From positions 1 through 40,334 of the forward strand of contig JAKEHO010000118.1 in the NCBI GenBank assembly GCA_022614965.1: 40,334 nt of DNA. Direction: 5' to 3'. The DNA comes from Gammaproteobacteria bacterium (GTDB taxonomy: Bacteria > Pseudomonadota > Gammaproteobacteria > JAKEHO01). The notes under the pieces were generated by a model, which was not told the DNA's origin, ran no database searches, and saw only the letters and a program-made list of their open reading frames with translations. The translations under genes and the position numbers were made by a program. Shown piece after piece: positions 17,905 to 25,858 of this stretch. How positions within the stretch are numbered: the first letter of the stretch is position 1; each line of letters opens with the position of its first letter.

Positions 17905-19539
17905 TCAAGTTTCATTGTACATGGAAGTAATTGGATAACGGCGATCGCGGCCGAAAGCGCGTTTGGTAATGCGCACGCCAGGTGCGGCCTGCCGGCGTTT
18001 GTATTCGTTTCGATTCACCATGGATACGATCGTTCTCACCGTGCGTGGATCGAAACCGGCCTGGATGATTTCATCCGGAGTTTGATCGAGCTCAACGTAA
18101 CGTTCCAACACGGGATCTAGGACTGAATAAGGAGGAAGGCTATCTTCGTCCTTTTGGTCCGGTGCGAGTTCCGCTGTGGGTGCTCGGTCGAATACGCGTT
18201 GTGGTATCACACCATCAATGCGGTTGCGCCATCGCGCGAGTTGGTACACGAGCGTCTTAGAGACGTCTTTCAACGGGGCAAAGCCGCCGGCCATGTCACC
18301 GTAGAGCGTCGCATACCCCACCGCTATTTCGCTCTTGTTGCCAGTGGTGAGCACCATTTTTCCTTTTTTGTTCGACAGCGCCATAAGCAACACGCCGCGG
18401 CAGCGGGCCTGGATGTTTTCCTCAGTAGCATCTATAGGTACTCCAGAGAAGACATTCCGCAGGCTTTCAGTGAATGCGGTGAAAGGCGGTTCAATGGAGA
18501 TGATCTGGTAGGAGATCCCCATTGCATTGGCTTGGGTGCGAGCGTCCTCAACACTCATGTCTGCCGTATAGCGCGAGGGCATAATCAAAGCCTCAACGCG
18601 TTCCTTTCCAATGGCATCCACGGCGATGCGTAGCGTCAGTGAGGAGTCTATCCCGCCTGAAAGACCCAGTACCGCGCCGGCGAATTGGTTCTTGTTAATA
18701 TAGTCGCGGACACCAAGGACGAGGGCATTATAAATGTTTTCCTCCTTTTCTAGCGGTGCGTGATAGGCCCCACGCTTAGGCCGAATGGTCTGATTGCGTT
18801 CAAATTCCACCATGTGAAGGCCTTCTTCAAACTCGGGGGCACGGAAAGTCGTGGCGGCATCGTGGCTCACGACCATGGATCCGCCATCGAAGACGAGTTC
18901 ATCCTGGCCGCCAACGAGGTTGAGATAAATGATAGGCATGTTACCTTCTTTGGCGCGGCGTTTGAGCAGCTGCTCGCGTTCAGCCGCCTTGCCGATATGA
19001 TAGGGCGACGCGTTGATATTGATCATCAGCTGTGCTCCCGCCTCGCATGCGAGCTGCGTGGGGCCCGGCTCCCAAATGTCTTCACAGATCGTTAACGCGG
19101 TAGGGATGCCTTTGAGTTCGACGACGCAAGCCTGTTCTCCTGGGGCGAAGTAGCGCTTTTCATCGAAGACGCTATAGTTGGGCAGGAGTTGCTTGTGGTA
19201 GGTCGCGATGGTTTGGCTATCCTGTATGAGTGAACAGGCGTTATAAATCCGATTTTCGTGATAGAGGGGATAACCAACAATCATGCTGATGTTTTGAATT
19301 TCGTTCACTAGGCGCAGGAGTGCCTTTCTTACCGCGCGGTGAAGTCCTGGTCTTAAAAGGAGATCTTCTGGTGGGTAACTTGTTATCGCGAGTTCTGGGA
19401 AGGCAACGACATCGGCGTGATAAGTATCACGGGCTTCAAGGGCAGCGGCAATGATGCGCTCGGTGTTCCCCTGAATATCGCCGACACAGAGGTTTAGCTG
19501 CGCAAGTACGATCCGGAGCGCGGAATGATTCGTTGTCAT
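17905..19539 (-). CDS. nadE: Glutamine-dependent NAD(+) synthetase NadE
   Basis: This enzyme amidates nicotinate adenine dinucleotide to NAD using ammonia from glutamine. The product is 544 aa with two domains. The N-terminal nitrilase-type glutaminase (1 to about 250) holds its triad: Glu in VAFPELAITSYPPEDLLL, Lys in YHKQLLPNY, and Cys in LTICEDIWEPG. The C-terminal synthetase has the PP-loop LGLSGGIDSSLT near residue 290 and further sites TTGNKSEIAVGYATLYGDMAGG and EDSLPPY. The glutaminase domain sets it apart from short ammonia-dependent NadE. It follows sucD by 48 bases on the same strand, so co-transcription with sucCD is likely. Confidence 0.95.
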   Translation of the reverse strand: MTTNHSALRIVLAQLNLCVGDIQGNTERIIAAALEARDTYHADVVAFPELAITSYPPEDLLLRPGLHRAVRKALLRLVNEIQNISMIVGYPLYHENRIYNACSLIQDSQTIATYHKQLLPNYSVFDEKRYFAPGEQACVVELKGIPTALTICEDIWEPGPTQLACEAGAQLMININASPYHIGKAAEREQLLKRRAKEGNMPIIYLNLVGGQDELVFDGGSMVVSHDAATTFRAPEFEEGLHMVEFERNQTIRPKRGAYHAPLEKEENIYNALVLGVRDYINKNQFAGAVLGLSGGIDSSLTLRIAVDAIGKERVEALIMPSRYTADMSVEDARTQANAMGISYQIISIEPPFTAFTESLRNVFSGVPIDATEENIQARCRGVLLMALSNKKGKMVLTTGNKSEIAVGYATLYGDMAGGFAPLKDVSKTLVYQLARWRNRIDGVIPQRVFDRAPTAELAPDQKDEDSLPPYSVLDPVLERYVELDQTPDEIIQAGFDPRTVRTIVSMVNRNEYKRRQAAPGVRITKRAFGRDRRYPITSMYNET

Positions 19540-19587
19540 TGTGAGGCTTTTTTAGATAAGGCGAACGATACTCTGGGACGTCCGAGT

Positions 19588-20460
19588 TTATCCTAATGCC
19601 TCTTGCATGCGCGCCCCCATATCAGCGGGCGAGCGGACAGTTAACACGCTGGCCACCTCAAGGGCGGTATACTTATCCTCTGCTGTACCTTTGCCACCTG
19701 CAATAATTGCACCGGCGTGACCCATGCGTTTCCCGGGTGGCGCGGTGACACCTGCGATGTACGCAACGACGGGTTTCATCACGTTTGCTTTGATGTATTT
19801 GGCCGCGTCCTCTTCGGCAGTTCCTCCAATCTCACCGACCAGGATGATCCCTTTGGTATGGGGATCCTGCTCGAACAACGCGAGGCAGTCGATAAAACTC
19901 GTGCCATGAATGGGGTCGCCACCGATACCGACGCAGGTACTTTGGCCTAGCCCACACCGAGTGGTCTGATGAACGGCTTCGTACGTCAGTGTACCGGAGC
20001 GGGAGACAATCCCAACGCTGCCGGGCATATGGATGTCGCCCGGCATGATGCCGAGTTTGCATTCGCCAGGCGTAATGACGCCTGGGCAGTTTGGGCCGAT
20101 CAGTTTCACATCGTGATACTGTGCTAGGCTCGCCTTGAGCTTCAGCATGTCCAATAGAGGGATCCCCTCCGTGATGCAGACGATAATCTGGATCCCAGCC
20201 TCGGCCGCCTCGGCGATGGCCTCAGTCGCAAAGGCGGCCGGTACGTAGATCATGCTCGCATCCGCTCCGGTCTCACGCACGGCCTCATCCACAGTATTGA
20301 AAACCGGTAAACCGAGGTGACGAGTTCCACCCCGTCCCGGGGTAACGCCCCCGACAAGCTGCGTGCCGTAGTCCAGTGCCTGTTGCGAATGGAACGTTCC
20401 TTGCTGGCCGGTGAAACCCTGACAGATCGCTTTCGTGCCTTTATCGACCAAGATGGCCAT
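19588..20460 (-). CDS. sucD: Succinyl-CoA synthetase alpha subunit SucD
   Basis: SucD is the CoA-binding and phospho-histidine subunit of the citric-acid-cycle enzyme that interconverts succinyl-CoA and succinate with nucleotide triphosphate formation. The product is 290 aa, the normal length. It shows [20 protein letters not shown] at the start, [20 protein letters not shown], and the phosphorylated H248 in RMGHAGAII. Its ATG shares one base with the sucC TGA (TGATG), which indicates tight translational coupling of the two subunits. Confidence 0.97.
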   Translation of the reverse strand: MAILVDKGTKAICQGFTGQQGTFHSQQALDYGTQLVGGVTPGRGGTRHLGLPVFNTVDEAVRETGADASMIYVPAAFATEAIAEAAEAGIQIIVCITEGIPLLDMLKLKASLAQYHDVKLIGPNCPGVITPGECKLGIMPGDIHMPGSVGIVSRSGTLTYEAVHQTTRCGLGQSTCVGIGGDPIHGTSFIDCLALFEQDPHTKGIILVGEIGGTAEEDAAKYIKANVMKPVVAYIAGVTAPPGKRMGHAGAIIAGGKGTAEDKYTALEVASVLTVRSPADMGARMQEALG

Positions 20461-21629
20461 CAGCGGCTGGCTCGTGCGGCATCGACAACCTTCTGCGCCG
20501 CCTCCGCGAGGTCATGCGCTGTAATAATGGGAAGGCCACTTTGTGTAAGGAATTCGCGCCCAAGCTCGACGCTTGTCCCCTCAAGACGCACGACGACAGG
20601 CACCCCTACTCCTACTTGTTGTACTGCTTTGATGATGCCCTCGGCAACCAAATCACAGCGCACGATGCCACCGAAGATGTTCACCAGTATGGCCCGAACC
20701 TGACGATCGGAGACGATCAACTTAAAGGCCTCCGATACTTTCTCGGTGGTTGTGTTGCCACCGACGTCGAGGAAATTCGCAGGCTCACCGCCATGGAGCT
20801 TGATGATATCCATGGTCGCCATCGCGAGCCCCGCGCCGTTCACCATACAAGCAATATCTCCATCTAATGCAACGTAGTTGAGGTCAAAACGCTTGGCGGC
20901 GCTTTCCTTGGGATCCTCCTGTGTCGGATCGCGCCACTGCGCGAGATCAGGCTGGCGGAATAACGCGTTGTCATCGATCTTTATCTTGGCATCGAGCGCC
21001 TCTAAGTCCCCGCCCTCAGTCACAATCAGCGGATTGATCTCGATTTGGGTGAGATCCTTGTCTATAAATAGTCTGTATAGCGCATCCATTATTTGGCTGA
21101 GCTGTTTGCGCTGCTTTTCATCGAGACCTAGCGAAAATCCAACGCGGCGGCAATGAAACCCCTTGAGTCCAAGCGTGGGGTCCACTGTCACCGTATAGAT
21201 CTTGTCGGGTTGTCTAGCCGCGACTTCCTCGATGTCAACGCCGCCAGCTGTCGAGGCAATGACCGCAATCCGTCGGCAGGCCCCGTCGATAACCAGCCCG
21301 AGATACAGTTCACACACGGATGGGGTGATCGCCTCTACCAGAACACAGGAGACGGGCTGCCCGGAGGCGCCCGATTGATTAGTGATAAGCCTTGTGCCAA
21401 GCATCCCGCGCACGATGTCTTCGAGTTCTTCAAGGCTGCGTGTGACTTTGATGCCGCCCGCTTTGCCGCGCCCGCCAGCATGCACCTGTGCCTTCACGAC
21501 CCAACCCTGTCCTTCCACTTCCTTGGCGTAATGTAGCGCCTCGCGGATCGACCGTGCAGGTTTGCCAAGCGGAACCGGGATACCGTACTCTCTGAATAGC
21601 TGTTTTGACTGGTATTCGTGGAGTTTCAT
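20460..21629 (-). CDS. sucC: Succinyl-CoA synthetase beta subunit SucC
   Basis: SucC is the nucleotide-binding ATP-grasp subunit of succinyl-CoA synthetase. The product is 389 aa. It opens [20 protein letters not shown] and has [14 protein letters not shown] in the ATP-grasp fold, [10 protein letters not shown] with metal-site residues, and [19 protein letters not shown]. The usual LDVGGGA segment reads [12 protein letters not shown] here, an uncommon variant next to the succinate/phosphate site. GGIVRCD is intact further on. It is first in the sucC-sucD-nadE set. A candidate promoter lies at 21705-21732. Confidence 0.97.
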   Translation of the reverse strand: MKLHEYQSKQLFREYGIPVPLGKPARSIREALHYAKEVEGQGWVVKAQVHAGGRGKAGGIKVTRSLEELEDIVRGMLGTRLITNQSGASGQPVSCVLVEAITPSVCELYLGLVIDGACRRIAVIASTAGGVDIEEVAARQPDKIYTVTVDPTLGLKGFHCRRVGFSLGLDEKQRKQLSQIMDALYRLFIDKDLTQIEINPLIVTEGGDLEALDAKIKIDDNALFRQPDLAQWRDPTQEDPKESAAKRFDLNYVALDGDIACMVNGAGLAMATMDIIKLHGGEPANFLDVGGNTTTEKVSEAFKLIVSDRQVRAILVNIFGGIVRCDLVAEGIIKAVQQVGVGVPVVVRLEGTSVELGREFLTQSGLPIITAHDLAEAAQKVVDAARASR

Positions 21630-21704
21630 TCAGGCCAGAAGGATTTTTGTCTAATCTCCCCTACTGGGTGAGCCTAAGCGAATCGACTTAGACCGCGTTG
21701 GGAT

Positions 21705-21732
21705 ATTATCAGCTTTCTTCATTGAGTGACGA
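21705..21732 (-). promoter_or_regulatory. Candidate sigma70 promoter of sucC
   Basis: On the minus strand TCGTCA (21727-21732) and GATAAT (21705-21710) are separated by 16 bases. The leader would be about 70 bases and contains the inverted repeat CTAAG/CTTAG around 21674-21691. The same 203-base gap must also hold the promoter of the pilSR set on the other strand, for which I see no convincing match. Confidence 0.35.
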
Positions 21733-21832
21733 CTATAGCTGAGACACTGTCCTATTGGAACGACGTGCTCTACGCTATGGTTAATACTTCATCTAAGTTG
21801 CAAGGAGTTATTTCGCGCGTAGGATTCTTTGT

Positions 21833-22075
21833 ATGGGGCTGTTGCGTCTTCTTGTCATTGTCGTTGTGATCTGGTTGGCCTTGAGCGTGATCAAGTGGTT
21901 GCGTCATCGCGTTATCAAAGAGCGGAACACAAGATCCGCTCCGGAGGTCACCCGCATGGTACGCTGTGCCTATTGCGGTTTGTATGTTACATCGGATGAA
22001 GCGGTTAGGGCAGGTGATCAGACGTTTTGCAGCAGCGAACATAAGGCATCATTAAATAGAAATCATTCATCGTGA
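21833..22075 (+). CDS. Small PP0621-like membrane-anchored zinc-ribbon protein
   Basis: This is an 80-aa protein. Residues 1-20 form one hydrophobic helix (LLVIVVVIWLALSVI), followed by a basic patch (KWLRHRVIKER). The C-terminal half holds a likely zinc site: MVRCAYCGLYVTSDEAV and then FCSSEH, that is C-x2-C and C-x2-E-H. This pattern matches the PP0621 family, small proteins of unknown function. TAGGA ten bases before the ATG is a fair ribosome site. Its TGA overlaps the GTG start of pilS (GTGA), so it is translated together with PilS-PilR. A role in pilus signalling is only a guess from position. Confidence 0.8.
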   Translation: MGLLRLLVIVVVIWLALSVIKWLRHRVIKERNTRSAPEVTRMVRCAYCGLYVTSDEAVRAGDQTFCSSEHKASLNRNHSS

Positions 22076-23685
22076 GTGCGGCATTTTTCAGCCAAGAGGC
22101 AAACAGGGCAATGTCATGGAGGGCGCTGCGTTATTTTAATCTGTATAGACTTGTCCTCTCCGGGACCTGTGTCGTTCTGATTTGGATGGGGACCTTGCCA
22201 GCTACGCTCGGCATATTCGACAGGCCCCTCTTTTTTATTGTCGCGAACATCTATTTCGCGGGCGCGATTGGTCTTCAGTTTGCGGTCCACCATCGCTTAC
22301 CCCGTTATACCGTCCAGGTATTTGTTCATGTGCTGCTGGATATCATTGCCATCACATTAATGATGCACGCGAGCGGGGGCGTGAGTAGCGGGCTTGGAAT
22401 GTTGCTTGTAGTCGTGATTGCCGGCGGGAGTCTGGTGACTGCGGGACGCACGGCCATACTCTTTGCTGCCATTGCCACCTTGGCGGTGCTGGCGGAGGAG
22501 GTCTATGCATTTGCATTCGACTTTTTCCCATTCGCGAACTATACGCATGCAGGCTTTCTGGGCGCTACCTTTTTCGCCACAGCCTTTCTGGGTCACGTGT
22601 TGGCAACGCGTGCCCATGAAAGCGAGACCTTGGCTGCCCAGCGTGGCGTGGATCTCGAAAATCTGGCGCGTCTTAATGAGCATATCGTCCAGCGGATGCA
22701 GTCCGGCATCGTGGTGTTAGATTACAAACGTCGGGTAAGGCGTATCAACGATTCGGCACGCCGGCTTCTGGGGTTGAACGGTTCGCTTGAAGGCGAGCGC
22801 ATCGAAGGCGTATCACCCGATCTTGCGGCGCAGATGGATAGCTGGCTTGCTCTGCATGGGACTCCATTGCGGCTGATGCGGCCTGTGCATGGTGAAGTGG
22901 ATGTCCAGGTGTCGTTTACCCGCCTGGGCTCGGATGCGCGTGCGGGCGTCCTAGTCTTCCTGGAAGATGCTTCCAGAATGCGACAGCGCGCACAGCAGTT
23001 GAAACTTGCCTCCCTTGGTCGCCTTACCGCGAGTATCGCCCACGAAATACGCAATCCGCTCGGCGCTATCAGTCATGCTGGGCAGCTCTTGTCTGAGTCA
23101 CGCTCGTTGGCTCCCGAGGATGACAGATTGCTTCGAATCATCATCGAACAGTCCGCGCGCATGAACGACATAATCGAAGACATTATGCACATTAAGCCAC
23201 GGGCGTCGACCACTCCAAAAAGTATCAAGGTGCAACCGTGGTTGGAGGCGTTTGTTGATGAATTCACAAGCCGCCAGCAAATTCCAAGAGCGGCAATCAT
23301 GATTGCCGGAGACAGCGAGGACATGGAGGTTACAATGGATGCAAGCCAGTTACATCAGGTCTTGTGGAACCTCTGTGAAAACGGGCTACGCTATAGTAAA
23401 GGAATACCGCTATTGGAAATCAACTATGGACTGCGGCGCGAGACAGAACGTCCTCACTTGGACGTTATAGACCATGGGACGGGAATACCTGAGGAGTTCG
23501 CTGAACAACTCTTCGAACCCTTTTTTACCACCGAACCTCAAGGGACGGGCTTAGGGTTATATATCGCACGCGAGTTATGCGAATCCAATCAGGCCTCGCT
23601 TAGCCTCTATGCGAATACGAAAGAAGGGTGCTGTTTTCGAATAAGCTTTGCCCACCCTGGAAGACAGCATCTGAGCATCCAATGA
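22072..23685 (+). CDS. pilS: Two-component sensor histidine kinase PilS
   Basis: PilS is the inner-membrane kinase that controls PilR and, through it, pilin gene transcription. The product is 537 aa. About six hydrophobic segments fill residues 20-190, followed by a PAS-like domain (about 200-300). The HisKA box IAHEIRNPLGAISHAGQLL has the phosphorylated H324. The ATPase domain has NLCENGLRYS (N box), DHGTGIP (G1), FEPFFTTEPQGTGLGLYIA (F and G2). GTG 22072 overlaps the previous stop; an alternative ATG at 22111 is in frame. The neighbours pilR and pilA support the name. The gene ends by overlapping pilR by four bases. Confidence 0.93.
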   Translation: MSAAFFSQEANRAMSWRALRYFNLYRLVLSGTCVVLIWMGTLPATLGIFDRPLFFIVANIYFAGAIGLQFAVHHRLPRYTVQVFVHVLLDIIAITLMMHASGGVSSGLGMLLVVVIAGGSLVTAGRTAILFAAIATLAVLAEEVYAFAFDFFPFANYTHAGFLGATFFATAFLGHVLATRAHESETLAAQRGVDLENLARLNEHIVQRMQSGIVVLDYKRRVRRINDSARRLLGLNGSLEGERIEGVSPDLAAQMDSWLALHGTPLRLMRPVHGEVDVQVSFTRLGSDARAGVLVFLEDASRMRQRAQQLKLASLGRLTASIAHEIRNPLGAISHAGQLLSESRSLAPEDDRLLRIIIEQSARMNDIIEDIMHIKPRASTTPKSIKVQPWLEAFVDEFTSRQQIPRAAIMIAGDSEDMEVTMDASQLHQVLWNLCENGLRYSKGIPLLEINYGLRRETERPHLDVIDHGTGIPEEFAEQLFEPFFTTEPQGTGLGLYIARELCESNQASLSLYANTKEGCCFRISFAHPGRQHLSIQ

Positions 23686-24998
23686 GTTCCCCACTTGCCT
23701 TAATTATTGACGATGAGCCGGATATCCGTGAGCTCCTCGAAATCACCCTAAAACGTATGGACGTTGAAAGTCGGTGCGCGGTCGATCTGGGCGAGGCTCG
23801 CGAACTGTTGCGTAAGGAACGATTCGATCTGTGTTTGACAGACATCAAGTTGCCAGATGGCAACGGAATCGAGTTTGTTTCTTATATACAGCAGCATTAT
23901 CCGAGCATTCCGGTGGCCGTGATCACGGCCCATGGCAACATGGAATCTGCCATTCAGGCCCTAAAGTCGGGCGCCTATGATTTCATTACCAAGCCTGTGG
24001 ATCTCGCCGTGCTGCGTGCCCTGGTGAACAACGCGCTGAGCCTCTCTCAGCAGAAGGCAGAGCCTGCGTCAGATCTAATCGGCGATAGCGAAGCCATGAA
24101 GCGCACCCGTGCCACCATTGCCAAGCTCGCCCGGAGTCAGGCGCCGATCTACATCAGTGGCGAGTCTGGGACAGGCAAGGAGCTGGTAGCGCGCATGATT
24201 CATGAGCAGGGACCGCGTGCGGGGAAGCCATTCGCGCCGGTCAACTGTGGGGCGATCCCCCCAGATCTGATGGAGAGCGAGTTCTTCGGCCACCGAAAGG
24301 GCAGTTTTACTGGTGCCGTATCGGATAAGGATGGTCTGTTTCAGGCCGCCCAGGGAGGCACCCTGTTCCTGGATGAGGTGGGAGAGCTCCCGTTGCACAT
24401 GCAGGTGAAGCTCTTGCGCGCAATCCAGGAGAAATCGATCCGTCCCGTGGGTGCACAGAAGGAGTTGCCGGTCGATGTACGCATCTTAAGTGCCACCCAT
24501 AAAGACCTGGGCGCGCTGGTCGCAAAAGGGGAGTTTCGCCAGGATCTCTTCTATCGGATTAACGTCATCGAACTGCATGTCCCGCCGCTTCGCGAACGTA
24601 CCGAAGACATCCCACCGCTCGTCGACTATATTCTGATTCGTCTCGCAGAGAAGGGCGGGACCGATACGCCGAGCTTAAGCCCAGACGCACTGCAGGCGCT
24701 GCAAGCCTATCGCTTTCCGGGCAACGTCAGGGAGCTTGAGAACATCCTGGAACGGGCCATGACGCTCTGTGACCGAAACCTCATCAAGCGAGGCGATCTG
24801 CAACTACCTGCAGAGACCCGATCGGACTCGGCACCTGAGAAGAGCGCTGCACTGGAGCCCTACCTTGAGCAGGTCGAGAAAGACAAGATCCTGAATGCGC
24901 TGGAACAGACCCGATGGAATAAGACGGCCGCGGCGAGATTACTCGGGATCAGCTTTGGCGCGCTCCGCTATCGCCTACAAAAGCTCGGGCTCGACTAA
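23682..24998 (+). CDS. pilR: Sigma54-dependent response regulator PilR
   Basis: PilR is the NtrC-type activator that drives pilA with RpoN. The product is 438 aa. The receiver domain (8-120) has the acidic pair DDEPD and the phosphorylated D54 in LTDIKLPDGNG. The AAA+ domain has Walker A GESGTGKE and the sigma54-contact loop GSFTGA at 207-212 (Ser in place of the commoner Ala, a frequent variant). Walker B GGTLFLDEVGELP and the arginine finger region FRQDLFYRINV follow. The C-terminal Fis-type helix-turn-helix is TRWNKTAAARLLGISFGALRYRLQKLGL. ATG 23682 overlaps the pilS stop (ATGA). An earlier TTG start inside pilS is unlikely. Confidence 0.95.
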   Translation: MSSPLALIIDDEPDIRELLEITLKRMDVESRCAVDLGEARELLRKERFDLCLTDIKLPDGNGIEFVSYIQQHYPSIPVAVITAHGNMESAIQALKSGAYDFITKPVDLAVLRALVNNALSLSQQKAEPASDLIGDSEAMKRTRATIAKLARSQAPIYISGESGTGKELVARMIHEQGPRAGKPFAPVNCGAIPPDLMESEFFGHRKGSFTGAVSDKDGLFQAAQGGTLFLDEVGELPLHMQVKLLRAIQEKSIRPVGAQKELPVDVRILSATHKDLGALVAKGEFRQDLFYRINVIELHVPPLRERTEDIPPLVDYILIRLAEKGGTDTPSLSPDALQALQAYRFPGNVRELENILERAMTLCDRNLIKRGDLQLPAETRSDSAPEKSAALEPYLEQVEKDKILNALEQTRWNKTAAARLLGISFGALRYRLQKLGLD

Positions 24999-25001
24999 AA
25001 G

Positions 25002-25036
25002 TTGCTGGAGTGCAGCAAATGTTGCTGACTTTCAGC
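25002..25036 (+). repeat. Interleaved inverted repeats between pilR and pilA
   Basis: Three overlapping dyads follow the pilR stop: TTGCTG (25002-25007) with CAGCAA (25013-25018); the same CAGCAA with a second TTGCTG (25022-25027); and GCTGA (25024-25028) with TCAGC (25032-25036). They could be protein sites, for example for PilR, which acts from far upstream of a sigma54 promoter. They could also act as a weak pilR transcript-end hairpin, although no T-run follows. They lie about 190 bases before the predicted pilA start point. Confidence 0.4.
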
Positions 25037-25098
25037 ACTTACGTGGCCGATTGCCCGGTCACAGACGGCAAGTCGGTAGCGCTGCGATGGCCTCTTTG

Positions 25099-25116
25099 TT
25101 GTGATGCCGATCACAA
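25099..25116 (+). promoter_or_regulatory. CRP/Vfr-like operator 1 upstream of pilA
   Basis: TTGTGATGCCGATCACAA has the classical CRP half-sites TGTGA and TCACA around six bases, with perfect dyad flanks. It is centred about 100 bases before the predicted sigma54 transcription start of pilA. Confidence 0.7.
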
Positions 25117-25131
25117 AGGTGCGTTCATACC

Positions 25132-25149
25132 CTGTGATGGCGATCACAG
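25132..25149 (+). promoter_or_regulatory. CRP/Vfr-like operator 2 upstream of pilA
   Basis: CTGTGATGGCGATCACAG repeats operator 1, with 15 of the 16 core bases identical. Its centre is 33 bases from the first, close to three DNA turns, so two dimers would sit on the same face. It is centred about 67 bases before the predicted start point. Confidence 0.7.
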
Positions 25150-25181
25150 AAAATGGGCTGAAACGCCCACTATACTTCGGC

Positions 25182-25197
25182 TGGCACAGATCCTGCT
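25182..25197 (+). promoter_or_regulatory. Sigma54 (RpoN) promoter of pilA
   Basis: TGGCACAGATCCTGCT fits the -24/-12 consensus TGGCACG-N4-TTGCW, with the GG and GC doublets at exactly the required spacing. The mismatches are A for the less conserved G after TGGCAC and CTGC for TTGC. The start point would be near 25208, giving a leader of about 130 bases before the pilA ATG. The pilSR genes immediately upstream encode the expected activator. Confidence 0.8.
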
Positions 25198-25216
25198 TGC
25201 CTATAGAGGCATCGCC

Positions 25217-25235
25217 CGCGTGTGAAGACACCGCG
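25217..25235 (+). other. Hairpin in the pilA 5' leader
   Basis: CGC-GTGT (25217-25223) pairs with ACAC-GCG (25228-25235) around a GAAG tetraloop, with one bulged C. It would sit about ten bases after the predicted pilA transcription start. A 5'-end stem of this kind can protect an mRNA from decay. A second, weaker stem, CTGCC with GGCAG, lies near 25250-25271. Confidence 0.4.
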
Positions 25236-25325
25236 CGTAACGTCTGGCTCTGCCCCGGTAATCTCCGGCAGCCAGCAAGCAATGTAGCGATTCAGTTTTT
25301 CCCACACATGCACGACATGAACTTT

Positions 25326-25330
25326 AGGAG
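25326..25330 (+). promoter_or_regulatory. pilA ribosome binding site
   Basis: AGGAG lies seven bases before ATG 25338. It decides the start: the upstream extension of the open frame runs through the promoter and operators and is not coding, and only this ATG gives a proper prepilin leader. Confidence 0.8.
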
Positions 25331-25337
25331 ATGCGAC

Positions 25338-25775
25338 ATGAAGACGTTCCAACAGGGCTTTACGCTCATCGAGCTGATGATCGTAGTGGCCATCATCGGT
25401 ATCCTGGCGGCGGTTGCCATTCCCGCCTACCAGGACTATACGGTACGCGCCAAGGTCTCTGAGGCGCTGAGCCTGGCCTCGGCGGCGAAGACCGGCGTGT
25501 CCGAGTGGTTTGCAACCAACGGTAACTTCCCGAGCACGAACGCCTCGGTCGGCTTGCCACCTGCAGCCAGCATCACTGGTAATAGCGTTCGATCGGTCGC
25601 CATCGCCGCTGGCGGTGTCATTACGGTCACCTTGGGGGCCACGGGCCTTCCGCCCGATGCGGCTGGTACGACCCTGCTGCTGACGCCCACCAATAACGTC
25701 GGGGCTGTGCAATGGACGTGCACCACGGGTGGCTCGTTGCTGGTCAAATACCGGCCGGCTTCCTGCAGACCGTAA
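25338..25775 (+). CDS. pilA: Type IV major pilin PilA
   Basis: PilA is the structural subunit of the type IV pilus. The prepilin is 145 aa. The seven-residue leader MKTFQQG ends in Gly at the PilD cut site and is followed by [20 protein letters not shown], with the mature Glu5 needed for assembly. Mature length would be 138 aa. After the helix comes [22 protein letters not shown], as in pilins of the Pseudomonas/Neisseria type. Two cysteines near the end (WTC and ASC) probably make the D-region disulfide loop. The middle and C-terminal parts are rich in Ser, Thr, Gly and Ala, so O-glycosylation sites are possible. The gene stands alone between a sigma54 promoter and a strong terminator. Confidence 0.95.
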   Translation: MKTFQQGFTLIELMIVVAIIGILAAVAIPAYQDYTVRAKVSEALSLASAAKTGVSEWFATNGNFPSTNASVGLPPAASITGNSVRSVAIAAGGVITVTLGATGLPPDAAGTTLLLTPTNNVGAVQWTCTTGGSLLVKYRPASCRP

Positions 25776-25796
25776 GTTAGGTTGATAGCAACTCAC

Positions 25797-25826
25797 AAGA
25801 CGCCCCGCATGGGGCGTCTTTTTTTT
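25797..25826 (+). terminator. Rho-independent terminator of pilA
   Basis: A ten-base perfect stem, AAGACGCCCC (25797-25806) with GGGGCGTCTT (25811-25820), encloses a GCAT loop and runs into eight T residues (25819-25826). This is the strongest terminator in the window. It separates abundant pilA mRNA from the membrane-protein genes that follow. Confidence 0.93.
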
Positions 25827-25858
25827 AGTTCGCTGAATTATCGAATAACCTACGCGTG

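Noticed and set aside
25101..25337. Upstream in-frame extension of pilA to 25101
   Set aside because: It would translate the operators, the sigma54 promoter and the leader. The prepilin leader and AGGAG site fix the start at 25338.
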